This document shows positions 48,860 through 57,988 of a stretch of 64,000 nt of DNA, one piece after another. Below the pieces are notes generated by a model. It did not search any database. It saw nothing but the letters and a program-made list of their open reading frames with translations, and had not been told where the DNA came from. Positions within the stretch are counted from its first letter, which is position 1; each line of letters starts with the position of its first letter. The DNA is taken from contig NZ_VUNL01000003.1 in assembly GCF_009697385.1 (NCBI RefSeq), positions 62,001 to 126,000 on the forward strand. The letters run 5' to 3'. Both the position numbers and the translations under genes were made by a program. Source of the stretch: Wylensekiella montiformis (GTDB lineage: Bacteria; Bacillota; Negativicutes; Selenomonadales; Selenomonadaceae).

Positions 48860-49792
48860 ATGACGGAAAAGGATAATATAAAGGAACTGCCAAGATTACA
48901 ATGGTTTCCGGGACATATGAAAAAAGCACAGCGCATGATTGAGGAAAACCTGAAGCTGGTCGATGTAGTCATTGAACTGCTGGATGCACGAATCCCGGCC
49001 TCCAGTGCGAATCCTATGCTGAAAGAGATCATCGGGAAGAAACCGCACATGATTGTATTGAATAAATCGGATTTAGCAGACGCAGCCGCGACAAAGCGAT
49101 GGCTGGCTTATTTCCGGGATAGGGGAATTCGTGCGGTTTCTGTGGACTCGGTCAAAGGACGGGGTATGAAACAGCTGGTTCGGGAAGCGGAAGAACTGGC
49201 CAGGCCGCAGACCGAGAAGTTTGTAAACAAAGGTGGGAGAGCAAGAGCAGCCCGCTGTATGATACTGGGTATTCCAAATGTGGGGAAATCGTCATTGATT
49301 AATCGTCTGGCAGGTGCAGCAAGGGCGAAAACTGCAGATAAACCGGGCGTTACGCGGGCGAAGCAATGGATCAAGATCGGCAGTAATTTGGATTTGCTGG
49401 ATACGCCGGGGATTCTCTGGCCGAAATTTGAGGATCCGGCCGTAGGACTGAAGCTGGCTTTTACCGGTGCGATTAACGATGATATTTACGATCGTGAGCA
49501 GGTTACTGCTTTGCTGATGGATGTCATGCGCCGTGATTATCCGGAGCGCATTCGTGAGCGGTTCCGCTTGCAGGGGGAGCTTCCTGCGGGGGGGCTGGAG
49601 CTTTTGGAATGCATCGGCAGGAAACGAGGCTGTCTGGTAAAGGGCGGTCGGATTGATATGGATAAAGCGCAAAATATTGTTCTCAATGAATTCCGTGCGG
49701 GGAAACTGGGATTGATCACGTTGGATGAAGTCCCTTCGGATCGGGAGGCTTTTCCGACAGGCAAGGGGGAATCAGAGCATGCCAGTGAATGA
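48860..49792 (+). CDS. rbgA: Ribosome biogenesis GTPase RbgA (YlqF)
   Basis: RbgA completes 50S subunit assembly. The 310-residue protein has the circularly permuted GTPase order of its family: LLDARIPASSANP and LNKSDLAD (G4) first, then GIPNVGKSSLINRL (G1, about residue 135) and DTPGILWPKFED (G3), followed by the helical ANTAR-like C-terminal domain. Start has GGAGTGAGG upstream. It overlaps rnhB by 14 bases. In Bacillus-type genomes it follows trmD-rplS; here it is 23 kb away from trmD. Confidence 0.97.
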   Translation: MTEKDNIKELPRLQWFPGHMKKAQRMIEENLKLVDVVIELLDARIPASSANPMLKEIIGKKPHMIVLNKSDLADAAATKRWLAYFRDRGIRAVSVDSVKGRGMKQLVREAEELARPQTEKFVNKGGRARAARCMILGIPNVGKSSLINRLAGAARAKTADKPGVTRAKQWIKIGSNLDLLDTPGILWPKFEDPAVGLKLAFTGAINDDIYDREQVTALLMDVMRRDYPERIRERFRLQGELPAGGLELLECIGRKRGCLVKGGRIDMDKAQNIVLNEFRAGKLGLITLDEVPSDREAFPTGKGESEHASE

Positions 49793-50561
49793 TTCTGCAA
49801 AATATACGATAAAAGAATTAGAAGCGATTTTTGCATCGGGAAAAGTGGAGGACTCTTTTCTGGCGGCGTGCCGGTCGGATGCCCGCAAGGCTGCGGGCCG
49901 GCTGGTGCGCCGTTATGAACGGGAGCAGCAGGATCGCAGCCGTGTGGCGAAAATGTATGAGTTGGAGCACAGAGCGTGGGCCGATGGATTCGATGCGGTG
50001 GCTGGCGTGGATGAAGCCGGCCGCGGACCCTTGGCAGGACCAGTGGCCGTGGCGGCGGTAATCCTTCCACACGATCTTTATTTGCCGAAATTGAATGATT
50101 CGAAAAAATTATCTGCCGGGGTACGCGAGGAGCTTTACGCCAGGATTCAGGAGAAGGCATTGTCTGTCGGCGTTGCTCTCATTGATGCGCAGACGATTGA
50201 CCGGGTGAATATTTATCAAGCGACGATCAATGGAATGTATGAAGCTGTTTTTTCTCTGCGGCCAGAACCGGACAAGGTATTGATTGATGCCGTTCCGTTA
50301 GACAATCTGCCGATGCCGTCCCAATCGATCATCAAGGGAGACGCCCGGTCTGCTTCTATTGCTGCAGCATCGATTTTAGCGAAGGTTACACGCGACCGGC
50401 TGATGGACGCATACGATAAGGAATATCCTGAATATGGATTTGCCAGACATAAAGGATATGGTACGGCGGAGCATATTGCGGCGCTCAAAAAATATGGTCC
50501 GTGTCCGATACACCGTGTTTCTTTTGAACCGATACGTTCCATGGTGCGGGGAAATGTCTGA
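49779..50561 (+). CDS. rnhB: Ribonuclease HII
   Basis: RNase HII removes ribonucleotides from DNA. The 260-residue protein has an N-terminal helical extension of about 70 residues, as in Bacillus RnhB, followed by the catalytic VAGVDEAGRGPLAGPVAVAA (Asp and Glu ligands), IKGDARSASIAAASILAKVT and DKEYPEYGFARHKGYGT motifs. The ATG at 49779 lies within rbgA; AAGGGGGA precedes it. Confidence 0.96.
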   Translation: MPVNDSAKYTIKELEAIFASGKVEDSFLAACRSDARKAAGRLVRRYEREQQDRSRVAKMYELEHRAWADGFDAVAGVDEAGRGPLAGPVAVAAVILPHDLYLPKLNDSKKLSAGVREELYARIQEKALSVGVALIDAQTIDRVNIYQATINGMYEAVFSLRPEPDKVLIDAVPLDNLPMPSQSIIKGDARSASIAAASILAKVTRDRLMDAYDKEYPEYGFARHKGYGTAEHIAALKKYGPCPIHRVSFEPIRSMVRGNV

Positions 50562-50620
50562 GCATTAGAAGGGATTCGATTGTACTGCACAAACAGGATT
50601 AGGCAAAGGAGTTGCGTAAC

Positions 50621-52726
50621 ATGCCAATGGAAACGTCTATGCAGATAGGAATTCGTCCGGTTGACCGGTCCCAGTCTGCAGAAAGTACGGAGAGCGTAAG
50701 CCGCCGTGAAGATAACGGACAGTCTGCATCGTCATTTAGTCCGAAAACAGCGGTCTCGATTCGGAATGCCATTCGCGATATGGCAGAGGTTTTGTCGGGC
50801 ATTGCCTCCCATGAGGCTGAGGCGGTGGAACAGATGCCGCAGGACATACAGAAATTTGTGCAGAATGTTATGAAGCAGGCGTTTTCCATGGAAGAAACGA
50901 TTGGACAGGGCTTGGGCAGTAGCATGGAAAGCCAGCGTTTTTCCATGGAGCAGCTCACGGCATTTTCCCGGATGCTTTCTCAAATGGGAATATTGGCAGA
51001 ACAGGGGACGGAAGCAGGAGCCAGTGATGTTCTGCGGATGATGATGACCAACCTGAAGCAGATCGCTGTCGACGAGAATGGTACCGTTCTTGAACCAGTG
51101 CTGTTGTTAAAAGCATCGTTTGCCCTTTTGAATGGTCAGAGCGTACAGGATCTCCCGCAGGGGCTTCAGAATATGCTGGCTGCTCTTCAGAACCAGACGG
51201 ACCGCACAGAACAATCGGAGGCTGCAAGATTATTCACACGGTTGATTCAGGAGTTTATCCCCAAAACTGTTTCATCCGGGAACGCGGCCGATCTTCCCCA
51301 TGGGACAGGGGGATCTCTTTCTTTGCCCAATCCGGGAAAGGAAGGGGGCGTTGCTGACCTATCGGCAGCGGTACAACAGCGGCAGAAAGGAAGTATGGCT
51401 ACAGATACGCTATTATCGTCCGGCGCGCGGCAGGGGATGGAAACGACTGGGGGAAATGCGGTTCCGGCGGGAACCAACCGGTCTGCTGCATCAGGCTACG
51501 GACAGCTGGCACAGGAGAATGTTCCGTCTATGGCAGACCGGCAGGGGCAGATGGCAAAGTCAGCAGATTCTCTGCAAAAAACAGCTTTGCCGGATCAAGC
51601 TGGTGTGATGTCCAGAAGCGCGGCATCGGAGTCCGCTCCCAAGGATATGCGGGCGCCGGTTGAGGGGGATACTCAGCAGTCCATAGTGGAAAAAACTGGC
51701 AGCCGGCTGGCGCGGAATGGGACGGCCCTTTCTGGTCAAATGATGAATGTATCTTCGGGGACAGAGCAGGGTCAAATCGGACGTTCCGGGCAATATATTG
51801 CTATGCAGCGGATAGGCGGCGATTCTTCTGCTACTCTCCGTCAGGAAGAACAGATGACTGGCTTTCGAAGTGTCGGGGATGGTTCCCCGTCGTTGTCTGC
51901 AGAAAAAAACGTTGCAGGGCAGCAAGCCGCTGAGATCAAGCAGAATGGACTCCGCCCGGCTGCGCAGCAAATAGGGCCGGTTTGGGAAAACACACCGCAG
52001 TCAATGGAGTCAATGAAGGATTTTGCCCGGTATTTGCTTCGTCATGCGGAACTTGAGCCGCAGGAAGCGGCGGCACTTCAACGCTTTGCCGCCAGCCCGG
52101 AGGCCGTGATGAACGGCAAGGAAGCCAAGGCATTTCAGCGGATGATACATCTTTGTGAGCAAAATACGCCGGCAGCTGTACAGCAGGCAGCTCGTCAGCA
52201 TGATCTCCCGGATTTATCGCGCCTTTGGGCTTTTATGCAGCTTTGCGATATGGCTTCGGTTCGACGGATGAGCGACCGCCAGTTGAAAAAAGCAGCGAAA
52301 GATGTTGCGACGTTTATTTTTTCCATGCGCAGCTCTATGGAAGGAGAAAACGCTGTGGCGCCGGGGCAGCGTTCCCTGAACTTTATGATGCCTCTGTATA
52401 TGACTGAGGATTGTAGTTATCCGGCATATATCCATGTTTACGATGAAAAACAGCCGGATCCTGATACAGGGATATGTAAAAAAGAGACCTGGCTGCGGCT
52501 CTGTGTCCTGACCGATTATATTGGTGCAGTAGAACTGACCTGCCGGATATACGATGAGAATCAGTTGGATCTCCGGGTATTTTTTTCCAGTCCGGATCAT
52601 GCAGAAGCATTTCAGAAAGAGGTCGGTTCTCTGCGCGAAACCCTGAAGTTCTCCGCACTGAAGCTGCATGATTTTAAAATTGGTTCATCCGGTATGGCAG
52701 GGCCAACGAATACAATGAGCGAATAA
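50621..52726 (+). CDS. YlqG-like protein with FliK-type C-terminal domain
   Basis: The 701-residue protein is mostly low-complexity, Gln/Ser/Ala-rich (about residues 60-470), with no membrane segments. Its last 110 residues follow the pattern of the FliK hook-length-control C-terminal domain: TWLRLCVLTDYIGAVELTCR, QLDLRVFFSSPDHAEAF and a final SLRETLKFSALKLHDFKIG. Placement after rnhB and before an FlhB-like gene is the same as ylqG in Bacillus. FliK interacts with FlhB, so the pair may act together. Start at ATG 50621 with AAAGGAG upstream; an in-frame TTG three codons earlier is possible. Confidence 0.75.
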   Translation: MPMETSMQIGIRPVDRSQSAESTESVSRREDNGQSASSFSPKTAVSIRNAIRDMAEVLSGIASHEAEAVEQMPQDIQKFVQNVMKQAFSMEETIGQGLGSSMESQRFSMEQLTAFSRMLSQMGILAEQGTEAGASDVLRMMMTNLKQIAVDENGTVLEPVLLLKASFALLNGQSVQDLPQGLQNMLAALQNQTDRTEQSEAARLFTRLIQEFIPKTVSSGNAADLPHGTGGSLSLPNPGKEGGVADLSAAVQQRQKGSMATDTLLSSGARQGMETTGGNAVPAGTNRSAASGYGQLAQENVPSMADRQGQMAKSADSLQKTALPDQAGVMSRSAASESAPKDMRAPVEGDTQQSIVEKTGSRLARNGTALSGQMMNVSSGTEQGQIGRSGQYIAMQRIGGDSSATLRQEEQMTGFRSVGDGSPSLSAEKNVAGQQAAEIKQNGLRPAAQQIGPVWENTPQSMESMKDFARYLLRHAELEPQEAAALQRFAASPEAVMNGKEAKAFQRMIHLCEQNTPAAVQQAARQHDLPDLSRLWAFMQLCDMASVRRMSDRQLKKAAKDVATFIFSMRSSMEGENAVAPGQRSLNFMMPLYMTEDCSYPAYIHVYDEKQPDPDTGICKKETWLRLCVLTDYIGAVELTCRIYDENQLDLRVFFSSPDHAEAFQKEVGSLRETLKFSALKLHDFKIGSSGMAGPTNTMSE

Positions 52727-52804
52727 ACAATGAGTGTCCTTGACAGACGGACACTTACCGATTAGAATAAAAGAATGAGGGACCGGGCGGCAGGTGATAA
52801 GGAT

Positions 52805-53170
52805 ATGACAAAGAATCATGGATGGCAGGAAGATCCGGAAACGGATCCGCGTGCTACACAGAAGGCTGTGGCGCTGAGATATGACACCGAGCGTGATTCC
52901 GCTCCGAAAGTGGTGGCTAAGGGGCAGGGTCATGTGGCGGAAAATATTCTGGCTGCAGCGCAAAAGAATACCATACCGGTTTACCAGAATAAGACGTTGG
53001 TCAACATGCTGATGGCATTGGAAATTGATCGGGAGATTCCAGCGGAACTTTATCGAACCGTTGCAGAAGTTCTGGCTTATGTCTATCGGGTGGATCAGAA
53101 AAAAGGAAACCATTTGCGCGGGCTTCATATGAAGTCCGGGAAAGCGGGAAGCGTCGATTATGAACCATAA
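52805..53170 (+). CDS. FlhB C-terminal-domain-like protein (YlqH)
   Basis: The 121-residue protein corresponds to the cytoplasmic domain of the flagellar export gate protein FlhB, without its membrane part: KAVALRYDTERDSAPKVVAKGQGHVAENIL, then the segment KNTIPVYQNKTLVNMLMALE and PAELYRTVAEVLAYVYRVD. The NPTH autocleavage motif of FlhB is absent, as in YlqH. It may swap specificity with the FliK-like neighbour. AGGTGATAAGG precedes the ATG. It overlaps yraN by 11 bases. Confidence 0.88.
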   Translation: MTKNHGWQEDPETDPRATQKAVALRYDTERDSAPKVVAKGQGHVAENILAAAQKNTIPVYQNKTLVNMLMALEIDREIPAELYRTVAEVLAYVYRVDQKKGNHLRGLHMKSGKAGSVDYEP

Positions 53171-53522
53171 AATTCTTGGCGATCAGGGAGAACAGGCGGC
53201 GGCAGAGTATCTGATGCGGCATGGATACCGCATTTGTGAACGGAACTTCCGAACCGCTGTCGGTGAAATCGATATTGTGGCATCCTTTCAAGACACGCTT
53301 GTATTCGTTGAAGTCAAGACGCGCAGAGGAATGCGGTGCGGTACGCCTGCGCAATCGGTCACGTTCTATAAACAACAAAAGATTATTCAGACTGCACGGT
53401 GGTTTTTACGGCAGAGGCATCTTGAGGATCGGTGTCTCTGTCGTTTTGACGTCATAGAGGTTTATGCGTGTTCGGATGGCAGATGGCGTATTCATCATCT
53501 GCCGGGTGCTTTTGAAGTATAA
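53160..53522 (+). CDS. yraN: YraN family (UPF0102) nuclease-fold protein
   Basis: The 120-residue protein has the restriction-endonuclease-like fold of UPF0102: GDQGEQAAAEYLMRHGYRI, then RTAVGEIDIVASFQDTLVFV and EVKTRRG with the Asp, Glu and Lys of a PD-(D/E)xK site. Its cellular role is not established, but resolvase-like activity is suspected. Order rnhB-ylqG-ylqH-yraN-comM is common in Firmicutes. Confidence 0.93.
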   Translation: MNHKILGDQGEQAAAEYLMRHGYRICERNFRTAVGEIDIVASFQDTLVFVEVKTRRGMRCGTPAQSVTFYKQQKIIQTARWFLRQRHLEDRCLCRFDVIEVYACSDGRWRIHHLPGAFEV

Positions 53523-53562
53523 TGTCTGAATCGTAAATCGTGAAACAGATGGGAGCAGAGTC

Positions 53563-55092
53563 ATGTTTGCAAGAACGTATGGAGCAGCGACCTTGGGTGT
53601 AGATGGCTTGATTATTGATGTGGAGGTGGATGCATCTTCCGGACTGCCGGCCTTTGATCTGGTGGGACTGCCCGATACGGCAGTCCGGGAATCCAAGGAA
53701 AGAGTGCGCACGGCAATTCGAAATACCGGTCTCCGTCTGCGTCAGGAAAAGGTGACAGTCAATCTGGCACCTGCTGATATACGCAAAGACAGTTCCGGAT
53801 TGGATCTTCCCATTGCCATTGGTCTTCTGGCTTCTTATGGTATAGTTCCGGCGGAACGAATCCGAAAAAGTTTGTTTGCGGCCGAACTCTCTCTGGAGGG
53901 CGAATGCCGCCCGATCCGAGGCGTTCTGCCCATGGCGATTCAGGCAAAAAAGGAGGGCTTTGCCGATTTTTTTGTGGCCAAAGACAATGCCGATGAAGCG
54001 TTGCTGGTGGACGGGCTTCATATCTATGCGCTGGATGATCTTCATCAGTTGGTGTGTTTTTTGCGTGGTGAAACGGAACTTTCTCCCGCTGTACCGGCGC
54101 CGCGTTCCGGTTATAACGAAATGCTGACGGATGATTTTTCGGATGTTCAGGGGCAGTTTCAGGCAAAACGGGCATTGGAAATTGCTGCGGCTGGCGGTCA
54201 CAACGTCTTAATGGTCGGTGTTCCTGGTTCGGGAAAGACCATGCTTGCCCGCCGTGTCAGCACCATTCTTCCCGCATTATCTCAGGAAGAAGCGTTGGAG
54301 GTCACGAAAATATACAGTATAGCAGGACTGGTTCCGCGCCACGGCGGTTTAGTGACCCAGCGGCCTTATCGGAGTCCGCATCATACGAGTTCTATGACGG
54401 CGATGATCGGAGGCGGTACGATTCCACGTCCCGGCGAGGTCACGCTGGCCCATCATGGCGTATTGTTCTTGGATGAATTGCCGGAATTTAGCAAAAAAAC
54501 GCTGGAGGTTTTAAGAGAACCGCTGGAAGATCGGAAGATCACTGTGTCCCGCATTCATGCGACATTGACGTTTCCTTCCAGTTTTATGCTTATCGGATCG
54601 ATGAATCCGTGTCCATGCGGATATTTTGGCGATCCGGATCATCCGTGTGAGTGTACGCCGGGGGAGATCAAACGGTATACCCGTCGGATTTCCGGGCCGC
54701 TGCTTGATCGCATGGATATTCATATTCGCGTGCAGCGGGTAAAATATCAGGAGATGGCATCAGAGCAGCGGGCTGAAACTTCTGCAGTCATACGCGGTCG
54801 TGTGGAAGCGGCGCGTGAGATTCAGCGGGATCGGCTGAAAGAATATGGACTGTTCTGCAATGCTCAGATGAGCCACGCGATGATCTGTTGGAAATGCCAG
54901 ATGAATCAGGAAGCAAAATCCCTGCTGGCTCAGGTATTTCAGCGCCTAATGCTTTCCGCGCGTTCGTATGACCGCATTATTAAAGTAGCGCAGACTATTG
55001 CGGATCTGGACGGTGCGGAGCAGATTGCTGGCCGACATATTGCCGAGGCTGTGCAGCTGCGCAACGATGTAGGAAGAAATCCGGACCTTTGA
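53563..55092 (+). CDS. comM: ComM / YifB-family AAA+ ATPase (Mg chelatase-like)
   Basis: ComM is a hexameric branch-migration helicase that aids integration of transformed DNA. The 509-residue protein has the N-terminal Lon-like fold (FARTYGAATLGVDGLIIDVE, LPAFDLVGLPDTAVRESKER), a Walker A (MVGVPGSGKTMLARR, about 220), RSPHHTSSMTAMIGGG, Walker B VLFLDELPEFSKK and the GSMNPCPCGYFGD sensor region. Full length is intact. Confidence 0.95.
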   Translation: MFARTYGAATLGVDGLIIDVEVDASSGLPAFDLVGLPDTAVRESKERVRTAIRNTGLRLRQEKVTVNLAPADIRKDSSGLDLPIAIGLLASYGIVPAERIRKSLFAAELSLEGECRPIRGVLPMAIQAKKEGFADFFVAKDNADEALLVDGLHIYALDDLHQLVCFLRGETELSPAVPAPRSGYNEMLTDDFSDVQGQFQAKRALEIAAAGGHNVLMVGVPGSGKTMLARRVSTILPALSQEEALEVTKIYSIAGLVPRHGGLVTQRPYRSPHHTSSMTAMIGGGTIPRPGEVTLAHHGVLFLDELPEFSKKTLEVLREPLEDRKITVSRIHATLTFPSSFMLIGSMNPCPCGYFGDPDHPCECTPGEIKRYTRRISGPLLDRMDIHIRVQRVKYQEMASEQRAETSAVIRGRVEAAREIQRDRLKEYGLFCNAQMSHAMICWKCQMNQEAKSLLAQVFQRLMLSARSYDRIIKVAQTIADLDGAEQIAGRHIAEAVQLRNDVGRNPDL

Positions 55093-55167
55093 TGCGGACT
55101 TTTTTTCGCATATCCCTTCGTGTATAATAGAAGCAGATTACAGAAAAACCGGAGGGAATACAGCAGA

Positions 55168-57609
55168 ATGTTGACGGCAGAAATTTTCGTAAATATTCCG
55201 GTAAAGCGTATTGCGAAGTCTTATACCTATCTTGTGCCAGACGGCTTGTCTTTTATTCGGGCCGGCTGGCGCGTTTTTGTTCCATTTGGCGGACGCAAAG
55301 TGGAAGGCTTTGTGCTGAGCGTGGAGGAGCGGAACGCCGGGGATAGATTAAAGATTTCGCTAAAAGAGATTCAGTCTGCGGTGGATGACGAAGCCTGGTT
55401 TTCTCCTCGTATGATTCGGACAGCGCAATGGCTGGCCTCGTTCTATCTTTGTTCCTTGGCGGAGATGATGCGCCTTTTTATGCCCGGTAAAAGCGGGATA
55501 CACATTGAAGTGCTCTATCGGGCAAATCCGGAGGAAGAGCACCATGTTTTACTGAAGATGGCGATGTACGGGGACGTATTCTTTTATCTGCTCAAGGGCG
55601 GGCCGCGAAAAAAGAGGGAAATCGGCCGGGATCTGCCGCAGTGGAAAGAACAGCTGACGGATATTCTTGAGAAGCTGGTTCAGTATCACATATTGACCAA
55701 GGAGTATCTGGCAGAAAAACGGGATCGGGCCCAATACGTCAAGTCGGTGCAGCTTCAGACTGAGGTTACAGAAGATCTTTTGAGCTCTTATGCACGCCGC
55801 AAAGCACAGAGGCATCTGCTCTGCCTGTTATCCGCGGCGCCGGATAAAGCGATGACGATGGATCAGCTGAAGGCACAGAAAATTTCCCGGCCAACGATTC
55901 ATCATTTGGAAGAAGCGGGATTGGTTCGGATTCAGCAGCGGCGAATCTTGAGAGACAGTTATCGCGAGGTTCGTAAAGCCCGTCCGGATGTGACGCTTAC
56001 AGCGGAGCAAAAAAAAGCGGTCGATGCGGTTGTCTCGTTTTTTGCATTGCATCAATATCATGGATTTTTGTTGAAAGGAGTAACGGGGAGCGGGAAAACA
56101 CAGGTCTATATCGAGCTGGCTAAGCAGGTGCGCGCATTGGGGCGTCAGGTGATTGTGCTGGTGCCGGAGATTGCCCTGACGGGGCAGGTTGTTCTGGCGT
56201 TCAAGGCGTATTTTTCTCAGGATATCGTCGTTATGCACAGCAGACTCTCGCTTTCGGAGCGCAATGATGCCATTCTCCGCATACGGCGCAGCGAAGCAGG
56301 GATCATCATTGGAGCGCGCTCAGCACTATTTACGCCTGCGGAGGATATCGGCCTTATCATCATGGATGAGGAACAGGATATGTCGTATAAGCAGGATGAG
56401 TCTCCGCGCTACCATGCACGTGTGGTGGCCGAGGCGCTTGCACATATCCATCAGGCAGTGCTGCTGTTCGGCAGTGCGACGCCGTCGCTGGAATCATACT
56501 ATCGGGCTGTGCATGGTGAATTTACGCTGCTGGAAATGTCGCATCGCATTGGCAATATGCCGCTGCCGCGAGTAAAATGTGTAGATATGCGTCAGGAACT
56601 GCGCCGTGGAAATCGTCATATCTTATCGGCAGATCTGCAGCATTTGATTGAAACGACGATCGAAAAGGGACAGCAGGCCATTATTATGCTGAACCGGAGA
56701 GGATTTTCCACGTTTGTTCTGTGCCGTTCCTGCGGTGCTGTCATCAAATGCAAACTATGCGGCTTGCCGCTCGTCTACCATCAGGGAAGGGCGGGAAAGT
56801 CAGGTTGGCTGGCTTGTCATCATTGTGATGTTACGGAAGAGATACCGCAGGTATGTCCGAAATGCGGCAGCCGATACATTAAGTATTTCGGTTCCGGTAC
56901 AGAGAAACTGGAGCAGGAGCTTCATCAGCTGGTTCCGTCAGCCCGGGTTATCCGTATGGATCGGGATACAACCACGTCAAAATTTTCTCATCAGGATATT
57001 CTTGAGCGCTTTCGTCGCGGCGAATATGACATCCTGCTCGGCACACAAATGGTGGCGAAAGGACACGATATTCCAAACGTTACCGCAGTAGGTGTGATTA
57101 GTGCGGATTCCAGTCTCAATATGCCGGATTTTCGTGCTGCGGAGCGATGCTTCATGCTGATTACACAAACAGCCGGGCGGGCTGGCCGTCATACGGAACA
57201 GGGCCGCGTTGTCATACAGACCTATAACCCTGAACATTATGCTGTGACCTGTGGTATGGCACAGGATTATGAAGGCTTTTTTCGACAAGAACTGGCTCTT
57301 CGCCGTCAGCTTTTTTACCCGCCATACAGCCGTTTGGTAAAACTGCTCTTTCAAAATGAAGCAGAGGCAGAGGCGAACAGACAGGCAGCTGCTTTTGTCC
57401 GCCTCTTTCAAACTCATTTTTTCGGGGAGCGAAACCAGCAGATCATCGGACCTTCGCCGGCCGTCATTGTCTGCCTACGCGGAACTTATCGCTATGTCGT
57501 GCTGATCAAAACAGCGGATCTTCAGGCGGTTCAGGTATTTTTGCGTGAGCAGAATCTGCACTTGCGCGCAGATGTGGCGATCGACATTGATCCGATAACC
57601 ATGCTTTGA
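55168..57609 (+). CDS. priA: Primosomal protein N' (PriA helicase)
   Basis: PriA reloads the replisome at stalled forks. The 813-residue protein begins with the 3'-end-binding domain (AEIFVNIPVKRIAKSYTYLV), then helicase motifs GVTGSGKTQVYIE (Walker A, about 310), IIMDEEQDMSYKQDE, GSATPSLESYY and the eight-Cys zinc region CRSCGAVIKCKLCG through CHHCDVTEEIPQVCPKCGS (about 525-580). The ATG at 55168 is chosen since the sequence before it does not match the family, and GGAGGG lies upstream. A TATAAT at 55123 may be its promoter -10. Confidence 0.97.
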   Translation: MLTAEIFVNIPVKRIAKSYTYLVPDGLSFIRAGWRVFVPFGGRKVEGFVLSVEERNAGDRLKISLKEIQSAVDDEAWFSPRMIRTAQWLASFYLCSLAEMMRLFMPGKSGIHIEVLYRANPEEEHHVLLKMAMYGDVFFYLLKGGPRKKREIGRDLPQWKEQLTDILEKLVQYHILTKEYLAEKRDRAQYVKSVQLQTEVTEDLLSSYARRKAQRHLLCLLSAAPDKAMTMDQLKAQKISRPTIHHLEEAGLVRIQQRRILRDSYREVRKARPDVTLTAEQKKAVDAVVSFFALHQYHGFLLKGVTGSGKTQVYIELAKQVRALGRQVIVLVPEIALTGQVVLAFKAYFSQDIVVMHSRLSLSERNDAILRIRRSEAGIIIGARSALFTPAEDIGLIIMDEEQDMSYKQDESPRYHARVVAEALAHIHQAVLLFGSATPSLESYYRAVHGEFTLLEMSHRIGNMPLPRVKCVDMRQELRRGNRHILSADLQHLIETTIEKGQQAIIMLNRRGFSTFVLCRSCGAVIKCKLCGLPLVYHQGRAGKSGWLACHHCDVTEEIPQVCPKCGSRYIKYFGSGTEKLEQELHQLVPSARVIRMDRDTTTSKFSHQDILERFRRGEYDILLGTQMVAKGHDIPNVTAVGVISADSSLNMPDFRAAERCFMLITQTAGRAGRHTEQGRVVIQTYNPEHYAVTCGMAQDYEGFFRQELALRRQLFYPPYSRLVKLLFQNEAEAEANRQAAAFVRLFQTHFFGERNQQIIGPSPAVIVCLRGTYRYVVLIKTADLQAVQVFLREQNLHLRADVAIDIDPITML

Positions 57610-57633
57610 GCAATAGGTCTTTTGTGCTATAAT
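57606..57633 (+). promoter_or_regulatory. Promoter of gatCAB
   Basis: TTGAGC (57606-57611) and a perfect TATAAT (57628-57633) are 16 bases apart, overlapping the last bases of priA. A start near 57640 supports the gatC ATG at 57681. Confidence 0.65.
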
Positions 57634-57680
57634 AAAATGGTATGTTTTATGATACGAGTACATCTATGGATGGTGATAAA

Positions 57681-57971
57681 ATGAAAGTAACCAAAGAGGA
57701 TTTACAGAATGTAGCGGTTCTTTCCCGTCTCGCGATTGCCGAGGATCAGGAGGAAAAGTATCTGGGCCAGCTCGATAAGATCCTGACGTATATGGACAAT
57801 TTGTCGGCACTCGACACGACGGATGTCAAGCCGACCACTTATGCCCTGCCGATGCAGAACGTATTCCGTGAGGACGTAGTCAAAGAGTCCCTCGGCCGCG
57901 AGGCTGCTCTTGCCAATGCACCGCTCAAAGAAGACGGCTATTTCAAGGTACCGAAGGTACTCGAGGACTAA
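57681..57971 (+). CDS. gatC: Aspartyl/glutamyl-tRNA amidotransferase subunit C
   Basis: GatC wraps around the GatA-GatB interface in the transamidosome. The 96-residue protein starts [20 protein letters not shown] and contains [20 protein letters not shown], the conserved C-subunit belt. The frame is open 13 codons upstream, but GGTGATAAA spacing fits 57681. It is first in gatC-gatA-gatB. Confidence 0.96.
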   Translation: MKVTKEDLQNVAVLSRLAIAEDQEEKYLGQLDKILTYMDNLSALDTTDVKPTTYALPMQNVFREDVVKESLGREAALANAPLKEDGYFKVPKVLED

Positions 57972-57988
57972 GCAGGGGAGGAACAAAC

